DNA of 64,000 nt from Aphrophora alni (lineage: Eukaryota; Arthropoda; Insecta; Hemiptera; Aphrophoridae), in contig OY740765.1 of the NCBI GenBank assembly GCA_963513935.1, positions 143,533,618-143,597,617 on the forward strand. Direction: 5' to 3'. Positions 11,762 through 21,511 of the stretch are shown piece by piece; the first letter of the stretch is position 1, and every line of letters starts with the position of its first letter. The notes below the pieces were generated by a model. It was given only the letters and a program-made list of their open reading frames with translations. It was not told the DNA's origin and did not search any database. Made by a program: the position numbers and the translations under genes.

Positions 11762-11998
11762 TCAAACGCATTATTTGAGACGGCAATGAGTTATAAATAA
11801 ACTGATATGACCAACCAATATTCAAATAACCTTGGCCTCACCGTGATGCCAGTAGTTCGCAAACCATGAAACCATGCGCATGTAAAAAAAAAAAAATGTT
11901 GAAATCAACTTATATGTGTATTTATTTATTTGTGTGTATAGTGTTAATGTTTTTGTTGTGTTTAATGTTGTTTTAACGACCTCTACGGATTGAAATAA

Positions 11999-12050
11999 CT
12001 GAAAATGGAGCTACGACTCCGAAACGCGTCTTTGTAATAAAGACAAACGC
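11999..12050 (+). ncRNA. Hammerhead-ribozyme-like fold in Penelope-like element 1
   Basis: CTGAAAA is followed by a stem GGAG-loop-CTCC (12007-12020), then GAAAC (12021-12025), then a second hairpin GTCTTT-gtaat-AAAGAC (12028-12044). This order matches the hammerhead core CUGANGA - stem II - GAAA - stem III. Hammerheads are described in terminal repeats of Penelope-like elements. The invariant G of CUGANGA is A here and I see no clear NUH cleavage site, so this copy is probably inactive. Confidence 0.4.
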
Positions 12051-12102
12051 AAAGTCACATGACGGAACTATAAAAGTAATATAAATAATTTATTACTCAT
12101 TA
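12047..12102 (+). repeat. Right inverted repeat of Penelope-like element 1
   Basis: Reverse complement of 11016-11071 with one mismatch; reads ACGCAAAGTCACATGACGGA at its start. Confidence 0.9.
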
Positions 12103-12717
12103 AATTATTTTATCATTAAGATTTGGTTATTATTAAATTATTACTTATTGGTTGGAGATGTCCCATGCTTACAACTGCTCCATGTTTATTGAAATGGCAT
12201 CAGTTATGTTCTTAATTGTTGTAACAGTCTATCTGTTTAAAAACTGCCAGCTTATAGTGGACCATCCATTACAACAATTTTTTTATTTACAAAAATGTTA
12301 AAAAGAAGTACATTTTTTAATTGACATAAATTATTTATTTTTTAGGAACTTATTTAGAGTACTTTTTTTTGTAGAACATAAAATACTGTATGAAGTATAT
12401 CTTAGTTGTATTTTTGTAACTATAATATATTCCTTATTACTTGTGTGTGGCCCATTCTAATAGGATAACTCGGGATTCCCAGACCCATACTCACTATAAG
12501 TGAACCCTGACGAACTCAAACTCAATAATTATAATTTAAATAATGGTTCCATATAATTATTCTATCACTAAACATCACTAATTATAGCAAAAACTCAAAA
12601 TTTATTGCTATTACGACACTTAAAAGTGTATGTTTGTTCCTAGTGAAGAACTGATGAATGTTAGAGGTTGTTAGTGAAACTACAAGACTATTTAGTTTGT
12701 TTATACATTTTGACTAA
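12103..12717. other. Intergenic sequence with a fragment of a dispersed repeat
   Basis: Mostly AT-rich. The block at 12445-12510 (CTCGGGATTCCCAGACCCATACTCACTATAAGTG, split over two phrases) resembles ends of family R3 near 40940 and 41895. No exon was seen. Confidence 0.4.
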
Positions 12718-12719
12718 TA

Positions 12720-14044
12720 CGGTATGCGCCAAAATAAACAGTACTGAAACTGAATCAGCTGTATCAACTTTTGATTGTTGCCATGTCTTGGTGGTTATTA
12801 TTTCTTTCTTATTTGACGTTAGTTTTTGCTGACATGGTGCTAATTACTGCAGAGAAAGCTTTTATCGTAGAGCATTATTTTCGCTCATACGGAATTGGAC
12901 GTGAGGGTGGGCCAAGTTTGTCACACACTGCATTACGTTTTCAAGAACATTTTCACAAAAGCCCACCTAGTAATGCTGTGATTGATTATTAGTGTTGTTC
13001 AAAAATTTCAAAGAACAGGTAGTGTTTTGACGCAACGGAAGGGCTATTCAGATCGCCCAACTACTGTCTGTACAAATGAAAACCACAGAAGAGTGTTGCA
13101 GCAAGTGTTACAGTCACTGAAAAGAAGCCTAAACCGAACATCTTTGTAATTGAATATAAGAAATATGCCGTTGATAAGGTTGTTTAAAAACAATGGTGGT
13201 TTTCCCTACAAGATACAAACTGGGCAAATTTTGAACTCTATAAACAAAACAGTCAGAATTCAGTACTGCACTTCAATGTTAGCAATGTGCTATGGAGAAC
13301 CTGAGTTTCTGAGTGATGTATAGTTTTCAGATGAATGTCATGTGCACCTTAATGGTTTCATAAACAAGCAGACAACACGTTTTCTTGGGCTTGAACGTCC
13401 TGGGTTGTAGAGAGGCCGCAGTATAGTAAGCGTATAACCATATGGTGTGTTGTGTCAGGGAGAGGTATAATTGGTCCATACTTTGTTGAAGACAATAATG
13501 GGAATCCTCTTACTGTAAATCAGGACCGATATAGGATCATTCTAGATCGTTTTATAGGAGACCTCAGGAGATTTTGTCTTGCCCGAAACCTGTCTTTTCG
13601 TTCACAGTGGTTCCAGCAAGATGGCGCAACCAGCTACACTGCCTTAACCAACATTGCTTTACTTCAAGAAACTTTTGGCAACCGCCTCATCTCCCTTAGA
13701 ATAAACTTTCCTTACCCAGCCCACTCACCCAATCTTACACCACCTGACGCCTACGTCTGGGAAATGTTTAAGGAGAAGATTTTCCTTGAAGACCCACCAG
13801 CTACCATCGTCCTACTCCAGGAAAAAATAACCATATGTATAAGAAGCATGAAACAACCCCTCTTCACCAAAATGATATGAATCCTTCAAAAGCGTTACGA
13901 GTATTGCCTAAAACTGAACGGAGGTCATATTGAACATGTTATTACCCGAATATAACCAATTTTTCTTCCTTTTACTTGTATATGTTGGTAAACTATGTAA
14001 ATAAAATGTTACAATTTCAGTACTGTTTATTTTGACGCATACTG
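12720..14044 (+). mobile_element. Mariner-superfamily transposon, DD41D type, complete ends
   Basis: Near-perfect terminal inverted repeats run from CGGTATGCGCCAAAATAAAC (12720 on) to the complement ending GACGCATACTG (14044). They are flanked by TA at 12718-12719 and 14045-14046, the mariner target duplication. Length 1325 bp is normal for an autonomous mariner. The internal transposase is dead. A candidate host exon begins 34 bp beyond the right end. Confidence 0.93.
12834..13942 (+). pseudogene. DD41D mariner transposase pseudogene
   Basis: The frame starts at the Met at 12834 (MVLITAEKAF) and runs through a helix-turn-helix N-terminal region, including HTALRFQEHF. The catalytic Asp blocks are FSDECHVHLNGF (about 13328-13365), QQDGATSYTA (about 13612-13640) and LTPPDAYVW. 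I count 41 residues between the second and third Asp, which places it in the DD41D group (rosa-like) and not the DD34D mariners. An Asn replaces the Asp in the usual SPDL motif. In-frame stops occur near 12992, 13147, 13321, 13408 and 13878, with frameshifts, so no transposase can be made. Coding resumes after the last stop to an EHVI end at about 13942. Confidence 0.9.
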
Positions 14045-14078
14045 TATTAAAAAGAAAACAATTCTTTTGGGATTTTAG

Positions 14079-14277
14079 CCAATTCCCTAATGTATCTGTC
14101 TGGTTGGACCGTTATTCTCTATTCGACACTCACACAATGAAGCGGAGAGAATGGATATCTTGGCTATCTCATCCTAATCCTGTATCTGTGTCAGGCGGAT
14201 TGAGTGTTCAGGGGGAAATAATGTTCCAGCCAGACAGAGACATTGAGGAAATTTGGGTTTTTTTTAAACATCCATGA
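14079..14277 (+). CDS. Candidate last exon of an unrecognised host gene
   Basis: A splice acceptor, GGGATTTTAG, ends at 14078. The open frame continues from a one-base split codon, for 65 codons, to TGA at 14275-14277, and AATAAA follows at about 14366. The peptide runs from QFPNVSVWLD through MKRREWISWL to a PDRDIEEIWVFF end. Its mixed charged and aromatic composition is unlike the Lys/Asn/Phe/Ile-rich chance ORFs nearby. I do not recognise the family. No partner exon was found upstream. The frame also extends left into the mariner end, which is coincidence. It may still be a chance ORF. Confidence 0.4.
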
Positions 14278-14986
14278 TACATTACATTTAAAACCCGGTA
14301 ATTTCAGACACATTCATTATATCAACACATGTTATGATAGTCACATTTTAACTATTATTGTATATAATAAAAAACTGTACTGGTATAGACATCGTATACG
14401 TCTTTACAAACTTTTAATTATTTATTTGGAATACATTGTTCCTAAATATATAATCTTCAACTAGTTTAAATCTTGTGATAGTCACATTCCAGATTAATAT
14501 AGTTAACATTTATCAGTGCATAAATGGACTGCTTTTTATTGTGTTTTGTTCAAGTGAAAAACCCTACGGTTTATTCAAGCATGTAATTGTTTGTCTTTGA
14601 GACAATGGAGTGTAGTGCTTTCTTTTGTTCAAATGTTCAGTAGTTTAAAACTTGAGTAAAGTAAAAATCCTTACATTTTATTTAGACATCCTTCTTAATG
14701 TTTTAGTTTACTATATGTAAATTTTAAGTACTGTATATGTAGGTTTAACAGACTGAAATTTGTGTGTTTTGTTCATCTCATTTTATCGGTTGAAGTAAAT
14801 CTGTAATTGAAAAGAACACAGTTTCTTTTGACATTTGTGCTATGGTTTATGTTTTGTACTGATATGTAAACACTTCCACTTTGTGGTTAAACTCAGTTTA
14901 AGCTATACTTTGTTTTCTTAATTAAAGTGTGTTATAAAAAGGTGTTTTTTTTTCCATATAAAAACCCAGTCCAAACCATGTTAAAA
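14278..14986. other. 3' untranslated region candidate, then featureless sequence
   Basis: AATAAA at about 14366 would end the transcript of the candidate exon. Beyond it is AT-rich sequence with no clear structure. Confidence 0.4.
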
Positions 14987-15046
14987 CTTACTATACTTAC
15001 TACTTACTACTTACTATTTACTACTTACTATTTACTACTTACTATA
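14987..15046 (+). repeat. TTACTAC/TTACTAT tandem repeat
   Basis: About eight imperfect 7-mer units (TTACTAC, TTACTAT) in a row. Confidence 0.9.
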
Positions 15047-15262
15047 TTCAACAGAGGTATTAGTTGAAAATGTTTGACATTATTTGTTGAAAACTTTAAT
15101 TTTTGTGGTTATATAAATAACGTAGGAAACAACAGTTTATTTTATATAAAATCTCAAACATGCCCAAAACCTAAATTTTTGATATAAAGATGATTTTTGT
15201 GCAACATTTTTTTTAATAGGCGATCTGACTACATCACTCAAGTGATGTAAATGCTTAACTAT

Positions 15263-15480
15263 ACCTAAGTATCTTAGTATTTGAGAGGCTTAAGGCAAAA
15301 ATCTCTTGATCAAGGATTGGTGTCGAAGGTTGTGGGTTCGAATCCCACATAAGACACAAAAAATTTTTCTGTGCAGTTTGGTTCACTCTAATCTGTGGTA
15401 TGGTGGTGGGTAGGCCCACTATAACTAAACGGTAGTTGGCTTGAGTGGAAGTTGACGGAGTTGGGTGAAACCAGGAAATA
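15263..15480 (+). mobile_element. tRNA-derived SINE, copy 1
   Basis: A tRNA-like head (15263-15356) has a box-A-like TTAGTATTTGAGAGG and a perfect box B GGTTCGAATCC at 15335-15345. The ends GTATCTTA and TAAGACAC pair almost fully like an acceptor stem. The body (CAGTTTGGTTCACTCTAA, then GGGTAGGCCCACTATAACTA, then GTTGGCTTGAGTGGAAGTTG) recurs in the copies at 56890-57094 and 58855-59054. A head, body and A-rich tail shared by dispersed copies defines a SINE, transcribed by RNA polymerase III and moved by a partner LINE. Confidence 0.85.
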
Positions 15481-15499
15481 CCATTTTTGCAAAAAAAAA

Positions 15500-17270
15500 A
15501 TTTGCAGATGTATTAAGTAAAAAAACAACAACAAAAAACTATAGAAATCATCCTACAAATCCAAAATTGGTGTCCTTTTAGAACAAATGCTCTGGACTCA
15601 CTTTTCACTGTAAAATTATTTCCGTTTACCTCACTGTATCATTTTAAATACATACTTTTCGCACACAAGAACTAAAAATTATAGAAAAAGATAAAATAAA
15701 ATAAAAATTGTAATACAATTATCTGCATTTATATAAATTTTAAAAGCCTATAATTTTACTAACAAATTTGTAATAGAACTACCCTATTAATAAATAAGGA
15801 AGTTAAGATTAGTTTTGTAAAATTCTTAAAAACAGTCAAATTGATGGCGGGCCTAAAAGGGTTAATAAGAAATTTACCGTACACTTAAAATACAAATTTA
15901 ATGTTTTTTTGATATCTAAGACCATTTTGAATGCTATTGCAATAGTTCAACAGTATTAGATTTATTCCACACAGTTTTGAGTACCCTAAGATCTAAATGG
16001 TTGTGTAAGAGAAAGTTACAATTTATTTCAAGAATTAATTATAATACTGCAGTATAATATAAACTACTTTTTTTTTTCAACAGAACAAAATAAATGAGTT
16101 GGAGTTAGTTTCGATCTCATGTGTTTTAAAATAGAAAAGTTTTCACGGAAATTATTAAAAGTTTTTGTTAAGTTGGTAGAATTTGGATCAATGACAGCAA
16201 TGGTTGAGTTTATTGTTAACTTAACTTTGTAAACTTGCCTGTCACTAACTTTAGTCTTACTTGGGTGTCCTTGAATGTTAGATTGCTTTTTGTGACTGGG
16301 AATATTACATCTTAAATTAGCCTAGTTCTCTTTAGTTCACCTTAATTTGAAGGATTATTAACGAATTCCTAATATAGATATCTTAGCTATAGCGATCTCT
16401 CTTCATATCCATTGTCATCATCATCATTATTTATTAATCTTTTCTGAAAATAATATTTGTATAAATCATATCAGTATAAACATGATTATTATATGAAATG
16501 TCAAAATTAATAATTAGTCAAAATGTGTATAATGATTGCTAACCTAATTGTCTCTGCAACGTTACATTTAGGTCTAGCCTAGTCTCTACCTTTTTGATAA
16601 CGTACTGCCTTGGGCCAAGCCCATTTTGAACTCTAAAGAAACTCACACCATACCTGCCTATACACCATTACCCAGCTTTGAAGAGATTCATTTAATGTAA
16701 TATATTGCCAAATTAAAGCTAATTACTAATTAAACACTCGCACAACACCAAACCAATTAAGAACAGAGCTGACCTTGGATGTAACCCATTATCTATTTAA
16801 ATTTGTCTTGATATAAATAATAAATTAACGCTTCTGAATTGGAGATTGAGCCTCCGAAAAAACCGAATCCCAATTATTTAACTAGTCATGGTTAATTTAG
16901 AAAATGGATATTAAAACCAAAAATTAAAACAAGGAGCACGACTGGTTATCCAGATGATCTGAATGCTTCTTCACTGTTGACTACCAACCTTGCTATCCAG
17001 TCAGCTGTTTCCTCCTAAGGGGACCCTACTCAAGTAAGTGCCGAATTCAGTGACATACCATCACAAATACAAACACAGTTTAGAATAAATTTTAAATTAT
17101 AAATCTACAATATACAGAATGCATTACAAATAGATTATTTATGATTCTAATTAGATTCCATTACAATGCAACCTCCATATAATAAGTACTAGATTTAATT
17201 ACACACATATCAATAAACAATTTTTTCATTTTTCAACAATCATTAGCAAATGGTTTCAATTAAATAATCA
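15500..17270. other. No recognisable gene
   Basis: AT-rich sequence with short phrases only. The slightly more balanced block at 16560-17060 shows no open frame or splice context that I trust. Confidence 0.4.
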
Positions 17271-17690
17271 TTTACTGAATACAATATGTTTTGAAGAAGC
17301 AAATCTTTCACTTTCTTTGTAAAATTTGGAAAGCGGCAATCTTCCTTAATGAGATGAGGCAAATGTTTATATAAAGTTATACCCCATGTACTCCCTTAGG
17401 TAATATTGTTTAGTATGGAGTTGGTTACTTTAACATGTCATGTATTATAAAAATAGAAGTCTAAATTATGATTAAACAAGTTTAGATTTTGATGTATAAA
17501 TGTGACACATTCAAAAAAGGCAAAGATAGTATTTTATTTATTTAAAACTAAAACTTACATACAGTTCTAATTTTTACTCTACAAATAACTCTCATGGCCA
17601 TTTCTGCAATTTGAATAGAATATTGCTATTGGTTAAACAGCCCCAGAAAATGACACCAGGTGAAACAAGTGAAGGAAAATAAGATTAACC
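17271..17690 (-). pseudogene. Non-LTR reverse transcriptase C-terminal relic
   Basis: Reverse-strand reading gives, over shifted frames, SPGVIFWGCLTNSNILFKLQ (about 17590-17660), then an aromatic FNHNLDFYFYNT block, then GITLYKHLPHLIKE and a tail like FTKKVKDLLLQNIFYSVNDYL (about 17275-17345). These match in order the conserved C-terminal region of jockey/CR1-type insect LINEs: the YGIIFWG block, the HNYNTR block, the GIKLYN-LP block and the LLxxCFYSxxEFL end. Stops interrupt it. Only the last 140 residues or so are present. Confidence 0.75.
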
Positions 17691-17739
17691 GATTTTTTTT
17701 TAAAGGCCAGATCTTCAAACATGCCAGTTAAAGTGGACA

Positions 17740-18447
17740 CAGGCCTGTTATAAACTATCTAATTTCTCCAATTAGGCTCGATTTTGTTAAAATTTTAATG
17801 TTTTTTGAAGATTAATTACCAGATTTGTGTGCAAAATCGTAAGAAAAAAATATTGTGGATCAGAAAATTTAACAAAAAATTAAACCATAATGTCCTTTAT
17901 CAAAAGCTTGATTTTAATCAAATATGATTTACGTTGAGGGCTTATTTAAGCTACAAGCGAGCTTATGCTCTTCATTTCATTTTACTTCTTCATAGATTGT
18001 GTCTATATTCATTTTCACTTTTTGATTGACAACTAATAAACTGACATATTTCTTAAAATCATCTAATAATTTCAATTAATGTCAGTTATACATTTAGATT
18101 AATACCTAAATCTGTGTGCAACATCATAAGAAAAACAAATATTATGATTCAGGAAAATAGGTAAAAACTAAAAACAAAACCTTGACCTCCATCATTAAAA
18201 GTTGGATATTACCCAACTTCTCAAAATCGTTTCTACTGATTTCGTTCAAAATTTAGTGTAGTGTGAAGATTAATGACCTAGTCTATTTGCAACATCGTAA
18301 ATAAAAATATACTGTTCAGGAAAATTGGCAAAAATCCAAAAACCTTAACTACCATCCATTAAAAAAAATTTATATTAATCAAATACAGTTTATGTTGAGG
18401 CCAAGTTTATAGCACTTGTGAATCAAGTTTAAGCCCTTATTTAAATA
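17740..18447. repeat. Dispersed repeat family R4, two units
   Basis: The phrase with GTTCAAAATTT or TTAAAATTTTAATG, then GTGAAGATTAATGACC, then a CGTAAGAAAAA stretch occurs here at about 17760-17870 and 18220-18320. It recurs at 22590-22680 and 55200-55290. Each unit continues through AGCTTGATTTTAATCAAATA to a CACTTTTTGATTGACAACTA block. The second unit is cut at 18447 by the foldback element and resumes at 19508. Confidence 0.75.
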
Positions 18448-19507
18448 TGCAGGGTGATTGAAATAGGTGTGAGCACTGTTTTATTTGATATAAGTTACAA
18501 AAAACATTAGGTAACTAGAGGACTTTTTAAAATAAAAACTAAAAGTATTATCAAATTTTTCATATGATCCGGCATTTTTCCAATATGATGGTCAACTCTA
18601 AATTTTAAAAGGAACCCCTATTTTTTATGATGATTTTGGATAAAATACATTATTTTAAAACTTTTTTTGGTATTTTTGATATCTCTAACCGTTTAAAGGC
18701 TACAAGTACTCAAAGTTATGAAAATACAAGGTTTAAGGTGTTTCCAGAGATCCATTTTCCAAAAATAATGTGGGGGTAGATCAGTTTTAAAGATACTTAA
18801 TAAAAGGAACTCTGTTAAAATGCCTCTTAAAAAGTCTTAACATTCGATTTTGTGCAACTATTCTAGTAATTGTTTAGAACATGTATTGGCTTATACCATT
18901 TCTTAATTATTACTGCATTTATTAAAACTTTTGAATAAGATATTATAGCCGAAACAAATGTATTAACAGTACTTAATAATACATTTTGTCCTTAATTTAC
19001 AAGGTGTAATATATTTATTAAAAATAAAGAGCTGGTGTGAGCTAGTAGATATTCTAGACAATTACCAGAAAATTATGATTTTTGTTTTCTATCAATAACT
19101 GTTATGCCTCAGCCTGCAGAACAAATTAAAATAACAGTAGTGTTATTACACCTTTTACCCTAGCTCTGGTTTAAATTTCACTTGAATTTGATTTGACTTT
19201 GAAAAATTGTCTCTTAAAATACCTTGAATTTTGCAAATTTTTGAAACATTGAAGTCACTATAGCTCCTAAACAGTTAACAATATCGAAAAATATACAAGA
19301 ATAAAAAAAGTCTTAAAATAATGTGTTTTATCCAAAATCACCAAAAAATATGGGTTCCTATAAGAAAATTTAGAATTGATTTGAAAAATTTGGTAATAAG
19401 TCTAGTTTTGACTCCATAAATCCTGGGGTTACTTTTTTAAAGTTTTTTTTGTAACTTTTGTACTTATCTAATAAAACAACTATCAAACTTGTTTCAATCA
19501 CTCTGTA
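18448..19507. mobile_element. Foldback element with GCAGGGTGATTGAAA ends
   Basis: The left end GCAGGGTGATTGAAATAGGT and the right end, which reads CAGAGTGATTGAAACAAG on the reverse strand, are inverted. Long imperfect arms of roughly 290 bp (about 18448-18740 and 19215-19507) surround a central loop. There is no transposase ORF. The element interrupts an R4 repeat, whose sequence resumes at 19508. Confidence 0.8.
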
Positions 19508-19670
19508 TATTATTTTATTCAAAGCTTGCGTCCATATTTCATTTCCACTTTTTGATGGACTACTATCAAACTGATATTTTTTGTGATGATTAGTTTTGAT
19601 AATTTTTATTTAAATTTGTAGATAGATGAGTGGGAAAATTTGTGCAATGTTTTTGCAACATTTATTTTAA
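19508..19670. repeat. R4 repeat, right part after the foldback insertion
   Basis: Carries the CACTTTTTGATGGACTACTA block and the R4 end motif TTTGTGCAATGTTTTTGCAA, also found at 20330-20360. Confidence 0.65.
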
Positions 19671-19756
19671 GATATTTTAATTATTTGATTTTTCCGCTTA
19701 TACGTTTTTTATTAGCAAATATTGAATTTACAATAATATTTCAAGTGAAAAATATA

Positions 19757-19829
19757 CGACCTAGACTGGGAATCGAACCCAGGACCTTTGGCTTTACGCG
19801 CCAATGCTCTACCATTGAAGCGACTAGGA
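19757..19829 (-). tRNA. tRNA-like sequence, left arm, mirror copy
   Basis: Same D, anticodon and T arms as the right arm because the palindrome is perfect. Only the spacer, which supplies the 5' acceptor strand, differs between the two directions (reverse strand reads ATCCTAGTCGC before the D arm). That makes its acceptor and D stem weaker or differently paired. Confidence 0.45.
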
Positions 19830-19895
19830 TAGCTCAATGGTAGAGCATTGGCGCGTAAAGCCAAAGGTCCTGGGTTCGATTCCCAGTCTAGGTCG
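19823..19895 (+). tRNA. tRNA-like sequence, right arm (anticodon position GTA, Tyr-like)
   Basis: D arm GCTC-AATGGTA-GAGC, anticodon arm TTGGC-GCGTAAA-GCCAA, variable loop AGGTC, T arm CTGGG-TTCGATT-CCCAG with box B GGTTCGATTCC, and 3' acceptor strand TCTAGGT. With the loop read as seven bases, GTA is in the anticodon position, but base 33 is C where T is nearly invariant. The 5' acceptor strand falls in the palindrome spacer and pairs with one mismatch and two wobbles. It may be a pseudogene or SINE head. No intron is evident. Confidence 0.5.
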
Positions 19896-19920
19896 TATAT
19901 TTTTCACTTGAAATATTATT

Positions 19921-20960
19921 TATTTTAAATTTAATTTTGTCTTATCTCACCAATAAAATATCACATGACTATTTAAAAATGTTGAGTCACTCCCCACCCC
20001 TCGATGGATTAAAAATACAAAATTAAGTTACAATACAGTTATTAATAAAACAAAAATCGTTATTGTCAGCTTATAAGCTTTATACAAATGATTTTTCCTC
20101 TATGTCCAAGTAAGAAAATAAATTGTACACAAACACCTGATACCCATAACCTAATAAAAACGAACCAAAAATATAAGTCAATAAAAAGTGGTTAGGCACT
20201 TATTTAATTTTTTTTTTTTTTTAAAGACAGAGTCCATAGTTCACTTTTACTTTTTCTTTGACAACTACTCAACTGACATGTTTTGTTCCAATTAGTTTTT
20301 AATTATTTTTTAGGATGGGTGAGTGAGAAAGTTTGTGCAATGTTTTTGCAACATTTATTGATTATGAGACAACAATAAGACATGTCACAATCAATATTAA
20401 GCCTATAAAGTGAAAACATCAATGTGCATGTTATACTTGATAAAGGCTGGAAAGCATTGTATGCTTAATGTAATTTATTCTTTAACACAAAATCATTCCA
20501 CACAATGCCTGACATCTCATTTTGTCAACTTGGTTTCCTGAATTTAAATATAGATGACTTTTCTATAGTCAGACACTAAGGCTATTTCAGCTTATCATTC
20601 ATTTTATTTATCAAGTATAGGGTAATTTTGGTATCTACAACATTTCAACCTATATATTTTTATTAATCTTCACATTTTATGACCTTAGGAAACCGAAAAA
20701 GTGATTTTAAACATGATATCCATCTATCTCTGTTGTCGTCTTTATGTAAGCATGATACTGGCCACAAAAAATTAACATAAACAAATGAAATTTGGTAGGG
20801 GGTTTTAATGTGCTCATATTGAAATTCAAAAAGTTTATTTACAAATGTCAAAATGATGGCTATTTTTAAACAGTCTGTTCATATCTCATGTCTTATTCAA
20901 TTCTCTATGTAATGGTAACAACCCCATCTCTCTACGATGACAAATAGTGAAGTTATAGTC
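19921..20960. other. R4 end fragment and R2 repeat
   Basis: 20215-20360 carries an R4 end (TTTTTCTTTGACAACTACTC, then TTTGTGCAATGTTTTTGCAA). 20800-20960 is an R2 copy (GTGCTCATATTGAAATTCAA; CTCTCTACGATGACAAATAG). No gene was seen. Confidence 0.55.
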
Positions 20961-21047
20961 AAAAATGCATTTCAAATATATAAGACTTACCGGCGTCAAT
21001 ATTCGGTTTGCGTCGTTCAAACGACGGCCGTTTCGGCTATTCAGCCA

Positions 21048-21241
21048 ATATCATGAACGCATTGGAACAGTATGAAATATACAGATATTTCAAAATTGAC
21101 AGTGACTTGTTGTTAAACGAAAAACTAAACTTTAATTCCAATGCACTGTACGACACCGTATTAACTCAAGTAGATAACGTAACTCAACCCCTCCCAACGT
21201 CAATCTGTGATACCAGTAACATTCGAGACTCTGTACAGTAA
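21048..21241 (+). pseudogene. GIY-YIG endonuclease C-terminal tail of a Penelope-like element
   Basis: NIMNALEQYEIYRYFKI and LLLNEKLNFNSNALYDTVL match, residue by residue in pattern, the end of the nuclease in element 1 (NAIEEYEIYKSF, ILNEKLSF, NALFETAM). The preceding codons of the open frame belong to the inverted repeat and are not real coding. The GIY and YIG motifs are absent. Confidence 0.85.
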
Positions 21242-21374
21242 GGACGTAGACAATGATTCATGAATCAATTTTAATCGTATGTACGTGTAAGTGTTTCGTG
21301 TGTAATCTTGCTCTTGTGTAATGTGTATAAGTGTTTGTAATTGACGAAGGTAAACCAGATTACATCTTTACAAC

Positions 21375-21421
21375 TTGATAATGGCTGAATAGCCGAAACA
21401 GCCGTCGTTTGAATGACGCAA
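21375..21421 (+). ncRNA. Hammerhead-like fold in Penelope-like element 2
   Basis: TTGATAATGGCTgaatAGCCGAAAC shows the hammerhead order: CUGANGA-like core, four-base stem GGCT/AGCC, then GAAAC. A second hairpin from GTCGTTTGAATGAC follows. The left arm carries the same fold on the reverse strand (21018-21053). Two core positions differ from consensus, so activity is doubtful. Confidence 0.4.
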
Positions 21422-21511
21422 ACAGAATATTGACGACAGTAAGTCTTATATATTTGAATTAGTATATCAATATTCGGAATGGCGAAAACAAATTGTTATA
21501 AAAATGCATTT

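Larger units (their letters stand above)
11016..12102 (+). mobile_element. Penelope-like element 1, 5'-truncated, with inverted terminal repeats
   Basis: Arms at 11016-11071 and 12047-12102 are 56-base reverse complements with one mismatch. Between them lies the C-terminal end of a Penelope-type reverse transcriptase followed by a GIY-YIG endonuclease (11112-11761), then a 3' untranslated part of about 290 bp that contains a poly(A) tract at 11886-11896 and a hammerhead-like fold at 11999-12050. Penelope-like elements are known for terminal repeats in direct or inverted orientation and for 5' truncation, so the layout fits. The target-site duplication is uncertain. Confidence 0.75.
19732..19920. 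repeat. Perfect 87-bp palindrome made of two head-to-head tRNA-like genes
   Basis: Bases 19732-19818 are the exact reverse complement of 19834-19920, around a 15-base spacer. Each arm holds a tRNA-like gene and 35 bp or so of 3' flank, so both flanks were copied too. The ORF through it is a by-product. Confidence 0.97.
20972..21457 (+). mobile_element. Penelope-like element 2, severely truncated, with inverted ends
   Basis: Arms 20972-21053 and 21376-21457 are 82-base reverse complements with six mismatches. Between them is only the tail of the GIY-YIG ORF. AAAAATGCATTT occurs at 20961-20972 and again at 21500-21511, a likely 12-bp target duplication, leaving a 42-base tail beyond the right arm. 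The element has landed in an R2 repeat, whose sequence resumes after 21511. Confidence 0.8.

Noticed and set aside
19640..19843. 67-codon plus ORF
   Set aside because: It crosses the tRNA palindrome; its sequence is the translation of a tRNA-like arm.
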